From Acidimicrobiales bacterium (GTDB taxonomy: Bacteria; Actinomycetota; Acidimicrobiia; Acidimicrobiales; Iamiaceae), in contig JAUJNP010000013.1 of the NCBI GenBank assembly GCA_030448105.1, positions 54,412 through 90,253 of the forward strand: a DNA stretch of 35,842 nt, given 5' to 3'. How positions within the stretch are numbered: the stretch's first letter is position 1; each line of letters starts with the position of its first letter. This document shows, piece after piece, positions 27,746-35,736 of the stretch. The notes beneath the pieces are model-generated. The model saw nothing but the letters and a program-made list of their open reading frames with translations, was not told where the DNA came from and ran no database searches. Made by a program: the position numbers and the translations under genes.

Positions 27746-27821
27746 AGGGCCCAGCTGCGACGAGCTGGTCGATGATGCGGTCCCGAGGCTGGTCGAGATC
27801 GAGTTCACCGGGGATGATCAC
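27678..27821 (-). CDS. small acidic protein, 47 residues, within the restriction operon
   Basis: A 47-codon frame on the minus strand starts with a GTG that overlaps the mod stop (GTGA) and ends at TAG 27678. The product starts MIIPGELDLDQPRDRIIDQL (GTG read as Met), continues with VAAGPYDRDVAEAVVAILLD and ends DVGESVD. It is acidic and probably helical. Codon third positions are nearly all G or C, in line with real genes here, while the overlapping ADP-ribosylglycohydrolase frame is Ser/Arg-rich nonsense over this stretch. I recognise no family. An accessory protein of the restriction enzyme is an inference from position only. Confidence 0.6.
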   Translation of the reverse strand: MIIPGELDLDQPRDRIIDQLVAAGPYDRDVAEAVVAILLDDVGESVD

Positions 27822-30475
27822 CGGGCCACCTCGTACACCTGGAGCACCTCGTCGCCGTAGTGGTTGATGACCTTCACGGCGATCTTGCCGGTGCCGGGCA
27901 CGGGGAAGGGGCGGCTCACGGTGGAGTAGAGCGACGCCCAGGCGTCCTCGTCGATGTCGGCCCTCAGCGCCTTGCGCAGGCTCTCGTAGGGCTTCGGGCC
28001 GCCGGTGAAGTAGGCGTGGCGCACGAAGAAGCTGCGGCCGTCGTAGTCGGTGTCGACGAACCAGGCGGCGATGTCGTCGGTGGACGACGGCCGCACCTCG
28101 CCGGTGGTGGGGTCGTAGACGTCGAGGCCCCGCACCTCCACGGTGACCTCACCGCCGTCGACCCGTAGGTCGATGTCGGGCTCGCCGAAGACCATGAACA
28201 GGTTGCCGGCGCCGGTCTTCTTCAACAGCTCGTCGCCCATGGCTAGGTCGGGGTTGGCCTTGGACAGGAGCACCCGCATGCGGCCCACCTTGCGCTCGGA
28301 CAGGTCGCTGTTGATCTCGGTGGACTGCTGCCAGGCGCTCGGGTCGAAGGCGAACCCCACCACCAGCAGCAGGTCGAAGCCGGGCACGGCCCGGGCCGCC
28401 TCCTGGGCGGCGCTCACGATCTGGCGGGGCCCCACGGTGCCGTGCTCGGGACCGAGCGAGACCGCCACCCGCACCTCGGCACCGTCGGTGTCGGTGGAGA
28501 CGCCCTCGGCCTGGATCCACTCCCCCGCCCACGGCTCGAGCCGGTCGAAGGCCAGCCGCTCGCCTTTGTACGTGTTCTGCACGCCGGCAGCCCGCAGGTT
28601 GTCGAGGATCATGGCCTCGAAGGAGACGACCTCGCCGTCGGTGTCGACCGGGGCGGGCGCCTCCTCCTCGGCGGCCAGCATGCGGTGGGGCGACAGGCTC
28701 TCCACCGTGAACCGGCCCGACACCCGCACCCGCTTGGGATCGACGTAGGGCTGGTCGACCAGCAGTTCCACCTCGGCGTGGCGGGCGATGGCCCGGTCGA
28801 TGTCCTCCCGGGACATGCCTTCGTGGATGTCGGGGTTCTGGGCGATTGAACCGAGTGTCACGTGGGGCACCCGCTTGTACACGAACCCCTGGCGCACGTC
28901 GCCGCCGAAGTCCCGCAGCGGGGTGGGCGCGCCGGTGAGCTCGGCCTCCTTGCGGGCCCCCTCCACCGAGTCGGCCAGCAGGTAGGACGGGTACCGGGCG
29001 GCCATGAGCCGGGTGCGGGCCAGGGCCAGGGCAACCCTGGCCGTGTCGGCGGTGATCCACCGCCGGCCCCACTGTTCGGCCACATAGGCCGTGGTACCCG
29101 CCCCGCACGTGGGATCGAGCACGAGATCGCCCGGGTCCGTCGTCATGAGCAGGCAGCGCTCGATGACTCTGGTGTTCGTCTGAACGACGAACACTCGATC
29201 AGTCGCGCCTTGGGTGTCCGACCAAACGTTGTCGAGCTCCTGCACCGGGAAATCCTCTGCGAAGAAGACGTAACCAGGCGTCGCTCCAGGAGCCTCTACG
29301 CGATTAGCAGTGAGCAGCTTCGCCATCCCCGGCACGTTGGTCTTCCAGCTCTTGCCGCCACCTGGAAAGAAAGAACGCCCGTCCATGTCGAAGCGGAACA
29401 CACAACTCTCGGTCCGTCCAGCTGAAACGAGGTCGGTCAAGCGGTACGGCCGGGAACCCGCCGGAGCCGCAGCGGGATCGGTCATCTCCGTGACCGTCAT
29501 CTTCCGCCGGGAGCCATCCTTCTGCTCCAGACGAGTGAACTGTGTATCCGCTCCGGTTCCCCTTCGCTTGAAAAGCCGTCGAAACTTCACTGCGTCGATC
29601 GACTTTGCGAACCAAATGAGGTGGTCATAGATCTGTGGGACCAACGTCGTTCGAAGTGGGATCTTGGTTCGGAAGGAGAGCGTCGCGCAGAAGTTCTCGG
29701 CGCCGAAGACCTCGTCCATCAGCGCCCGCACGAGGTGGACGTTCTCGTCTCCGATCTGGACGAAGATGCTGCCGGTCTCGGTGAGCAGCTCCCTCGCCAC
29801 GGTGAGGCGGTCGCGCAGGTACGTGAGGTAGGAGTGGATGCCCAGCTCCCAGGTATCGCGAAAGGCCTTGACCACCTCGGGCTCGCGTGAGGCGTCGGTG
29901 ACCTTGCCGTCCTTCACGTCGCGCTTGCGGGTGCTCACCTGCCAGTTGGAGCCGAATTTGATGCCATAGGGCGGGTCCACGTAGATCATCTGGACCTTGC
30001 CCCGCAGGTCCTCCTTCTCGGCCAGGCTGGCCATCACCGCCAGGCTGTCGCCGAGGATCATGCGGTTCGACCAGTTGCCCTTGTCGTGCTCGTAGAAGTC
30101 GACCATCTCGAAGTCGTCGAGACCGTCGAAGTCCGAGAACAGGGTGAGCTCGGGCTCCTGCTCGCCGGCGGCCGCCGTCTTGCGCAGGTTCTCCACCAGG
30201 GCCTGGGGCACCACCTTCTCCTGCACGTAGATCGGCACCACCGGCACCTCGAGGCCGGCCCGGTCCTGGGCGTCCTTGCCCTTCCAGACGAGCTGGGGGT
30301 CGAGCGACGGGTCGCGGGGGTAGAGGAGCGACGGCGGGCCGCCGGCCGGGTCCTCCACCAGGTGGGCCAGCTCGCTGGTGGGGATGGTGGTGCGGCGGTC
30401 GCCGTGGCGCACCGACTCCACCGGCGTCGACTTCGCAGCCGCCTTCGGCGCGGTGGAACGGATGCGGCGGGCCAT
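27818..30475 (-). CDS. mod: type III-like DNA methyltransferase (Mod)
   Basis: The 885-residue N6-adenine methyltransferase has the beta-class motif order: IYVDPPYGIKF (DPPY at 167-170) comes first and the SAM loop VLDPTCGAGTT (453-462) comes later, with the putative target-recognition segment between (about 262-440). It is longer than typical Mod proteins (about 600-680). The extra C-terminal 400 residues may bind Res. It partners the Res helicase-nuclease: its ATG overlaps the Res stop by one base (TGATG). The segment 29158-29692 is near 57% G+C by my counts on several lines, against 70-77% in flanking lines, which suggests an exchanged recognition domain. Confidence 0.92.
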   Translation of the reverse strand: MARRIRSTAPKAAAKSTPVESVRHGDRRTTIPTSELAHLVEDPAGGPPSLLYPRDPSLDPQLVWKGKDAQDRAGLEVPVVPIYVQEKVVPQALVENLRKTAAAGEQEPELTLFSDFDGLDDFEMVDFYEHDKGNWSNRMILGDSLAVMASLAEKEDLRGKVQMIYVDPPYGIKFGSNWQVSTRKRDVKDGKVTDASREPEVVKAFRDTWELGIHSYLTYLRDRLTVARELLTETGSIFVQIGDENVHLVRALMDEVFGAENFCATLSFRTKIPLRTTLVPQIYDHLIWFAKSIDAVKFRRLFKRRGTGADTQFTRLEQKDGSRRKMTVTEMTDPAAAPAGSRPYRLTDLVSAGRTESCVFRFDMDGRSFFPGGGKSWKTNVPGMAKLLTANRVEAPGATPGYVFFAEDFPVQELDNVWSDTQGATDRVFVVQTNTRVIERCLLMTTDPGDLVLDPTCGAGTTAYVAEQWGRRWITADTARVALALARTRLMAARYPSYLLADSVEGARKEAELTGAPTPLRDFGGDVRQGFVYKRVPHVTLGSIAQNPDIHEGMSREDIDRAIARHAEVELLVDQPYVDPKRVRVSGRFTVESLSPHRMLAAEEEAPAPVDTDGEVVSFEAMILDNLRAAGVQNTYKGERLAFDRLEPWAGEWIQAEGVSTDTDGAEVRVAVSLGPEHGTVGPRQIVSAAQEAARAVPGFDLLLVVGFAFDPSAWQQSTEINSDLSERKVGRMRVLLSKANPDLAMGDELLKKTGAGNLFMVFGEPDIDLRVDGGEVTVEVRGLDVYDPTTGEVRPSSTDDIAAWFVDTDYDGRSFFVRHAYFTGGPKPYESLRKALRADIDEDAWASLYSTVSRPFPVPGTGKIAVKVINHYGDEVLQVYEVAR

Positions 30476-33400
30476 CAGGGGATCCTCTCGGCGGGGGAGG
30501 CGCTGGCGTGGGCCACCACGGCGGCGCGGACGGTGGCGTGGGCATCCCACGGGTCGGTGACCTCCACCGCCGCCCACCGGCCGAGGCCGCCGTGGCCGTT
30601 CACGGCCGGCACCCACAGGTCGCGGGTGGTGGCCACCTTCTCGGCCTTGGCGTCGGTGCGCTGGCCGGTCACCTCGATGACCAGGTTGAGGAGGTCGTCG
30701 GGGCCGAGGCCGTCGTCGATGCCGGCGATGAAGTCGGGCACGTAGGCGTGGGGCCGGCCGGCGGCCGTGTAGGGGATGGTGAAGCCCAGGCCCTGGTTCT
30801 TCACGTACCGGACCACCTCCGGAAGCTCCTCGAGGGCCTGGGCTAGGCGGCTCTCCCAGCCCGAGTCCTCGGCCACGTGGCTCACGTGGCAGCGGTCGGG
30901 GCGGGTGGGCCAGCACTTCTTGACCGTTTCGAAGTCGACGGCGGCGGTGGAGCCCAGCGGCTCCCACTCCCGCAGCACCGGCCGCAGGCGGGAGAACCCG
31001 TGGGCGGTGCGCACGATGCCCCGGTGGATGCGGGCCACGGCGTCGGCCTGGCGCTCGGCCAGGAGGAGGAGCTGGGGGAAGGCGTTGTCGCGCAGCACGA
31101 GGCCGTGCGGGTCGGCCATCCAGCGCTTGACGATCCCGAGGAGGGTGGGGAACAGCCACACCTTGGGCTCGCCCTCGTGGCCGGTGAACTCGGTGTGCAG
31201 CAGCCGCTTGGCCAGATGGAAGGTCACCTCCTGCTCCCGCACCCGACGCAGCTCGTCGAGAGTGTGCACCTCGAGCTCCCCGACGATGCCGGCGACGTCG
31301 GTGGTGGTGGGAACGTCGCGGGACGACAGCACCAACTCGGAGGTCTTGTCGAAGGAGGCGTCGAGGCGGTCGTCGTCGTCGAGCTCCCAGCGGTAGCCGA
31401 CCACGTGGGGGAAGATGATGGCCGCCGCCTCCCGCTCAGGGAGGGCCCGCACCCGGGTGGTGGGCTTGGGCGGCTTCGGGGTGGGGCCGGTGCCGTCGGT
31501 GGGGATGAAGGAGAACGGGATGCCGTAAACCTCGGCGTACTCGGGCGGGAACCGTTCGCCGTCGTCGCTCTGCTCGACGGCGTAGGAGCGACGGCGCAGG
31601 CCACGGCCCACCACCTGCTCGCAGAGGAGCTGAGTGCCGAAGGCCCGCACGCCGAGGATGTGGGTGACGGTGTTGGCGTCCCAGCCTTCGGTCAGCATCG
31701 ACACCGACACCACGCAGCGCACCTGCTCGCCCAGCTTCCCGGGCTTGCCGACGGTGTTCATGACCTCGCGGAGGAGATCCTCGTCACCCACGTCGTCGGC
31801 GGCGCCGGCGCCGTGGCGACGGGCGTGCTCGGCCTTGAGCTCGGCGATCTCGGTGGCGGCGGCGGCCTTGAACTCGGGGCTCATCGTCCCGCCCGACTCC
31901 AGCTCGGCCGAGTCGATCAGCACCGTCGACGGGCGGGACGTGAGCCGGCCGTCGACCACGTTGGAGAACAGCTTCAGATGCCCGGGCACGACGGAGCCGT
32001 CGGCCTTCACCCACCCGGCGACCCAGTCGAAGACCATCTTCGACACGGCCGTGTTGTTGCAGACCACGATGAACACCGGCGGTGTGGCCGACACCCCGGC
32101 CTGGTCCCAGCGGCGGTAGGACGTCGCGTAGTTGCCGTAGAGGCTCTGGAGGGCCCCCTCCAGCACCGACGGGAGCAGCGGCTCGGTGGGCGCCGCCAGC
32201 TCCTTGGCCGGCCGCTTCTTGGGGAGCTGATCGCGGATGCGCAGCCACAGGTTTCGGTAGGTAGGGGCGTCGTCGTCGCGGTTGGCGGGGGCGGCGTCGT
32301 CCTCCACCGGCACCCGGGGGATCTTCACCAGGCCGGCCTCGATGGCGTCGACCAGCCCGAAGTCCGACACCACCCACGGGAACAACGTCCCCTCCCGGTA
32401 CCCGGAGCCCGACAGGAAGAACGGCGTGGCCGAGAGGTCGTACACCGTCTTCACGCCCAGCTTGGCGTGCACCGCCTCCAGACCGCCCACCCACACCCGG
32501 CCCTCGGCCTCGCGGTCGCGGGCCTCGGCCTTCTCGTCGGCCGACAGCTTGAGCCGGCCGCCGCCGTTCGAGGCGGCCGCCAGCACGTCGGATGGGACCG
32601 CCTTGGTGCGGTAGCAGTGGTGGGCCTCGTCGTTCAGCACCACGATGCTGCGCTTGGTGCGAAAGGCCCGGCACACCCGCAGCACCATCTGGTCGGGCGT
32701 CTCGGTGAACACGCCCTCCGTGTCGGCCCGCCCCCGGGTGAGCAGGGCCTTGGTGGTGCGGGCCGCGTTCACCTTCTCCCGGCGCTGGAACTGGTGGAAG
32801 TTGGCGATCACCACGGTGGCCCGGCTCAGGCGGGCCCGCAGCTCGGGCGGCACCACGTCGCGCTCGTCGTAGTAGTTGCCCGGGTCGGACGGCTCCAGCA
32901 CCCGGAGGCGGTCGCGGATGGTGATGCCCGGGCAGGCCACCAGGAAGGCGTCGGTGAAGCGGCCGTCCTGGGGGTTGGCCGCCTTGTTGAGGGTGTGCCA
33001 GGCGATGAGCATGGCCATCACCACCGTCTTGCCGGTGCCCGTGGCCATCTTGTGGGCCACCCGGTACAGGCCGGGGTTGTGCTCGTCGGCGTAGTCGCGG
33101 AGCTGGTTCTGGAAGAAAGCGCCGCCGGTGTCCTTGTGGGCGAACTCGGCCAGGTAGATGGCCGTCTCCAGGGCCTCGATCTGGCAGAAGAAGAAGCGCT
33201 TCTCCCGGGCCGGGTCGGTCCAGTGGTCGAGCAGGCGGCGGGTGGTGGCGGTGACCCCGGGATGGCCGAGGGCCCGCCAGCGGTCGACCTGGTCGCGCAC
33301 CTGGTTGACGAAGGTGTTCTCCACCACCCGGTCGACGCGCTCCTCGGCGTACTCGAGCTCGGCCTGGGCCGAGCGGCCGCCCCGCTTCTTCACTGCCGGG

Positions 33401-33537
33401 ATGGGCGTGAGGTGGCTGCTGCGCCGCCGGCCGTCGACCACTTCGTCGGTGATCCCGTCGTCGTCGAAGCGGACGTGGCGCGCCGGCGCCTCGAACGGCG
33501 AGTTCAGGATCGGGTTGTCGATCCGCCGGTTGGCCAC
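30475..33537 (-). CDS. res: type III-like restriction subunit (Res), DEAD/DEAH helicase and nuclease
   Basis: The 1020-residue protein is a superfamily 2 helicase with a C-terminal nuclease. Walker A is MATGTGKT (164-171), the DEAH box NDEAHH (303-306), motif III DLSATP (about 368-372), and motif VI QVVGRGLRRR. The C-terminus has YVPDFIAG (Asp935), then NLVIEVTGQR with Glu955. The lysine of the usual ExK nuclease motif is threonine (957). RDLWVPAVNGHGG follows, a block I recall from the BPTD_3080-type restriction family. Start is GTG at 33537 with GGGGAG about five bases upstream. It heads the operon Res-Mod-47aa-ADP-ribosylglycohydrolase. Confidence 0.92.
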   Translation of the reverse strand: MANRRIDNPILNSPFEAPARHVRFDDDGITDEVVDGRRRSSHLTPIPAVKKRGGRSAQAELEYAEERVDRVVENTFVNQVRDQVDRWRALGHPGVTATTRRLLDHWTDPAREKRFFFCQIEALETAIYLAEFAHKDTGGAFFQNQLRDYADEHNPGLYRVAHKMATGTGKTVVMAMLIAWHTLNKAANPQDGRFTDAFLVACPGITIRDRLRVLEPSDPGNYYDERDVVPPELRARLSRATVVIANFHQFQRREKVNAARTTKALLTRGRADTEGVFTETPDQMVLRVCRAFRTKRSIVVLNDEAHHCYRTKAVPSDVLAAASNGGGRLKLSADEKAEARDREAEGRVWVGGLEAVHAKLGVKTVYDLSATPFFLSGSGYREGTLFPWVVSDFGLVDAIEAGLVKIPRVPVEDDAAPANRDDDAPTYRNLWLRIRDQLPKKRPAKELAAPTEPLLPSVLEGALQSLYGNYATSYRRWDQAGVSATPPVFIVVCNNTAVSKMVFDWVAGWVKADGSVVPGHLKLFSNVVDGRLTSRPSTVLIDSAELESGGTMSPEFKAAAATEIAELKAEHARRHGAGAADDVGDEDLLREVMNTVGKPGKLGEQVRCVVSVSMLTEGWDANTVTHILGVRAFGTQLLCEQVVGRGLRRRSYAVEQSDDGERFPPEYAEVYGIPFSFIPTDGTGPTPKPPKPTTRVRALPEREAAAIIFPHVVGYRWELDDDDRLDASFDKTSELVLSSRDVPTTTDVAGIVGELEVHTLDELRRVREQEVTFHLAKRLLHTEFTGHEGEPKVWLFPTLLGIVKRWMADPHGLVLRDNAFPQLLLLAERQADAVARIHRGIVRTAHGFSRLRPVLREWEPLGSTAAVDFETVKKCWPTRPDRCHVSHVAEDSGWESRLAQALEELPEVVRYVKNQGLGFTIPYTAAGRPHAYVPDFIAGIDDGLGPDDLLNLVIEVTGQRTDAKAEKVATTRDLWVPAVNGHGGLGRWAAVEVTDPWDAHATVRAAVVAHASASPAERIP

Positions 33538-33642
33538 TCACGCTCCCCTCGGCCGTCGGGTTCAGCGATGGTAGGCGCCGCCCGGAACGACCGCTGCCGG
33601 GTGGCGACGATGAAGTCTCCCAGCCCAGCGCCACGCCAGTGG

Positions 33643-33648
33643 CAGCAT
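33643..33648 (+). promoter_or_regulatory. candidate -10 (CAGCAT) for the PIN protein
   Basis: CAGCAT is one base from TAGCAT and lies six bases before the GTG at 33655, favouring that codon over the in-frame ATG at 33610. Confidence 0.25.
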
Positions 33649-33654
33649 GAGTCC

Positions 33655-34905
33655 GTGCCCACTCCTCCCATCTCGTACCTCGACCGGCTTCGGGCCGAGC
33701 TAGGTGGGGTCACGTCGGATCTGGACGCACTGCTTGACCGATCGGTGATCGTGAACGTGAACCCGAACACATCCGGCAGCGGCCTGGTGTTCCTGGATGC
33801 TGCCGAGTGGGGGTGGGCGTCGAGCGACGCCGCAACCTCCATTATGCAGATGCAACTCCTTGGCCGTTATCGCGCCTGGTTCGCCCAGTTCCGGCGCCTC
33901 TTTGCCCACCCAACCCCCCTCATCGCGGCCAAGATCGAGAAGAGCGACGAGTTCGTTCGCCGGTGGATTGAGCGGGACGGAACCTGGGACCATTCCATCC
34001 CGGCAACCATCGGTCGCGCCAGGGAGATCGCATCGGAACAGATGGCGGCCTTTACCGAACTGCTCGATCTCGCCGCCGCCAACGCCACCGGGCAGTTGCG
34101 ACTCGTTCCCGACACCAACGCCCTGATCCGCAACCCCGACGTGGCTTCGTATGGCCGCACGCTCGGCACGGACACCTTCCTGGTCCACCTCGTCCCAACC
34201 GTTTTGGGCGAACTCGATGTCCTGAAGGATCGCGGCAAGACCCCGGAGCTGCGCACTCAGGCGCAGGGTGTGATCCGCCGCCTCAAGGGGTTGCGAGACA
34301 AGGGCAACCTCGCAGCCGGCGTCAAGGTCACCAGGTCCGTCACCGTGCAGACGGAAGCCCGGGAGGTCGATGTTCGGAGCGTGCTCGATTGGCTCGATCC
34401 ATCTGTACCCGACGACCGAATCCTCGCGGCGGCCCTGCGGCTTCAAAGCGAACACCCTGCGTCGCCGGTCGTCCTCGTTTCGTCGGATCTGAACCTTCAG
34501 AACAAGGCCGATGCGGTTGGGTTGCCGTACGTCGAGACTCCCCCGAGTCCAGCCAGTCAGCGTGCTGAGCTGTCAGCGTCGATCGTTTGGCGATCCGCGG
34601 ACGGGCAGGGGCATTCGCCGTACATCACCCTCCGAAATGTCGGACCTGCGGCTGCGTGTGAGATCGATTACGACGTCAGCACGCCCATCGAGGCGGGACC
34701 GCCACTTTTCAAGGCGGGTCCGTGGCATGTGCCTCGCCTCGGGCGCGGGGAGACTGACGAGCAGGCGATCTCGGGGTTCTACCCCGAGGTTGTCGCGGTC
34801 ACGGCCACTTGGCGGGATGGGAACGGAGAGAACGAGCTCTCGTGGCCGATCGACTTCCCCCCACGGCCGGAGCGCTACCGGCCGGCCCCGAGGCGGATCC
34901 GATGA
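33655..34905 (+). CDS. three-domain PIN-domain protein, putative RNase
   Basis: The 416-residue protein (from GTG 33655) has an N-terminal helical domain (about 1-145), a PIN ribonuclease-like domain (about 148-293) and a C-terminal strand-rich domain (about 305-400). The PIN acids are visible: Asp153 in VPDTNALI, Glu186 in LGELDVL, Asp253/254 in VPDDRILAAA and Asp278 in SSDLNLQNKA, so nuclease activity is plausible. The last domain (SPYITLRNVGPAAACEIDY, then VVAVTATWRDGNGE) looks like an Ig-type beta sandwich. It diverges from Res with 117 bases between the starts and has a visibly lower GC content, which suggests transfer. It is unlike small VapC toxins. A defence-linked effector is an inference. 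An upstream ATG at 33610 would add 15 residues. Confidence 0.75.
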   Translation: MPTPPISYLDRLRAELGGVTSDLDALLDRSVIVNVNPNTSGSGLVFLDAAEWGWASSDAATSIMQMQLLGRYRAWFAQFRRLFAHPTPLIAAKIEKSDEFVRRWIERDGTWDHSIPATIGRAREIASEQMAAFTELLDLAAANATGQLRLVPDTNALIRNPDVASYGRTLGTDTFLVHLVPTVLGELDVLKDRGKTPELRTQAQGVIRRLKGLRDKGNLAAGVKVTRSVTVQTEAREVDVRSVLDWLDPSVPDDRILAAALRLQSEHPASPVVLVSSDLNLQNKADAVGLPYVETPPSPASQRAELSASIVWRSADGQGHSPYITLRNVGPAAACEIDYDVSTPIEAGPPLFKAGPWHVPRLGRGETDEQAISGFYPEVVAVTATWRDGNGENELSWPIDFPPRPERYRPAPRRIR

Positions 34906-34955
34906 ACAGCGAGCGGGTTGAGTCCGGCTGCTGGGTCAAATGACGTGTAGCTGGC

Positions 34956-35396
34956 TCAGCCGCCAGAACCGAACGGGTTGTCGATCACCAGGCCGGCGAT
35001 CCGCCGAGCCGCTGGCAGGTCCCCGGTGAGCAGACGCCCCGCCCCGGCCCGGCGGGCGGCCTCGATGATGAGGGCGTCCCAGAACGACAACGTGTGCTTC
35101 TCCTCGAGCTGTGACGCAGCCAGGATCAGGGGCGGGTCGATGAGTACGACGGGCCAGGCCGAGTACACGTCGATGAGCTCCCTCGCTTCCCGTCGCTCCA
35201 TTGGCGGGTCGAACTTGCGGGTGACCACCACGTACAGCTCTTGGAGAACCTGCGTGCTGATCGCACCGGTGCGGGTTCGCCAGAGGTGGGCCAGAACCGA
35301 CTGAGCCAACGGCTGCTTGGTTGTCTCACTCGCGTCGTGGGCGTAGGCCAACACGTTGGTGTCCACGAAGACTGGCGCGGTCGAAACCAGGTTCAT
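34956..35396 (-). CDS. vapC: VapC-type PIN toxin
   Basis: The 146-residue PIN protein has the acidic set Asp12 (VFVDTNVLAYAHD), Glu53 (QVLQELYVVV), Asp107 (SFWDALIIEAA) and Asp126 (LLTGDLPAARR), as in VapC toxins that cut specific RNAs. The ATG overlaps the antitoxin stop by two bases, so translation is coupled. A longer reading to 35423 would run into the antitoxin gene and add MEPRRPSRG; the ATG at 35396 is preferred. It converges with the three-domain PIN gene with 50 non-coding bases between. Confidence 0.87.
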   Translation of the reverse strand: MNLVSTAPVFVDTNVLAYAHDASETTKQPLAQSVLAHLWRTRTGAISTQVLQELYVVVTRKFDPPMERREARELIDVYSAWPVVLIDPPLILAASQLEEKHTLSFWDALIIEAARRAGAGRLLTGDLPAARRIAGLVIDNPFGSGG

Positions 35397-35626
35397 CCCG
35401 CGTGAAGGTCGTCGCGGCTCCAACGCCGGCCGCCGCGGGCTCGAGCTGAGGTCAAGGCCCGTTCCGCCCGTCGCTGTGCGTCTTCGTAACGAGCGTCGGC
35501 GTCGACGATCCGCTCGAGCTCTTGGGCGACCAGCGCGCTCACCGATGTGCCCCGCCGGGCGGCCATCACCTTCGCCCTGGTGATCACGTCGTCATCGAGC
35601 TGCACCGTCAGGTTGCGCTTGCTCAC
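35393..35626 (-). CDS. vapB: VapB-type antitoxin (ribbon-helix-helix)
   Basis: The 77-residue protein begins with a ribbon-helix-helix DNA-binding segment (KRNLTVQLDDDVITRAKVMAARRG, then TSVSALVAQELERIV). The charged C-terminal tail (DAQRRAERALTS, then RARGGRRWSRDDL) should wrap the toxin. GTG at 35626 is chosen because GGAGG lies seven bases upstream. The next upstream GTG (35632) would have only one base of spacing. An inverted repeat just upstream is the likely autorepression site. Confidence 0.85.
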   Translation of the reverse strand: MSKRNLTVQLDDDVITRAKVMAARRGTSVSALVAQELERIVDADARYEDAQRRAERALTSARARGGRRWSRDDLHAG

Positions 35627-35646
35627 CCTCACGCCTCCGTAGATGG

Positions 35647-35666
35647 CTGTGTTCCACAGTATGATA
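35647..35666 (-). promoter_or_regulatory. vapBC promoter and operator
   Basis: On the minus strand TATCAT (35661-35666) is a good -10. It is followed directly by the inverted repeat CTGTG-TTC-CACAG (35647-35659), which would cover the transcription start. This is the expected place for VapB to repress its own operon. Confidence 0.5.
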
Positions 35667-35736
35667 CGTGGTCCGCCTCAGGCAGGCTGTTCGTGGGTCG
35701 CTACGCTTCGCGGCCGTCGCCCGCCGAGGAGGTCCC

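Noticed and set aside
30877..33654. Very long open frame on the plus strand opposite the Res gene
   Set aside because: It is a shadow of the GC-rich Res gene with Val/Gly/His-rich composition and no recognisable motif. Only the part from 33655 on is a true gene.
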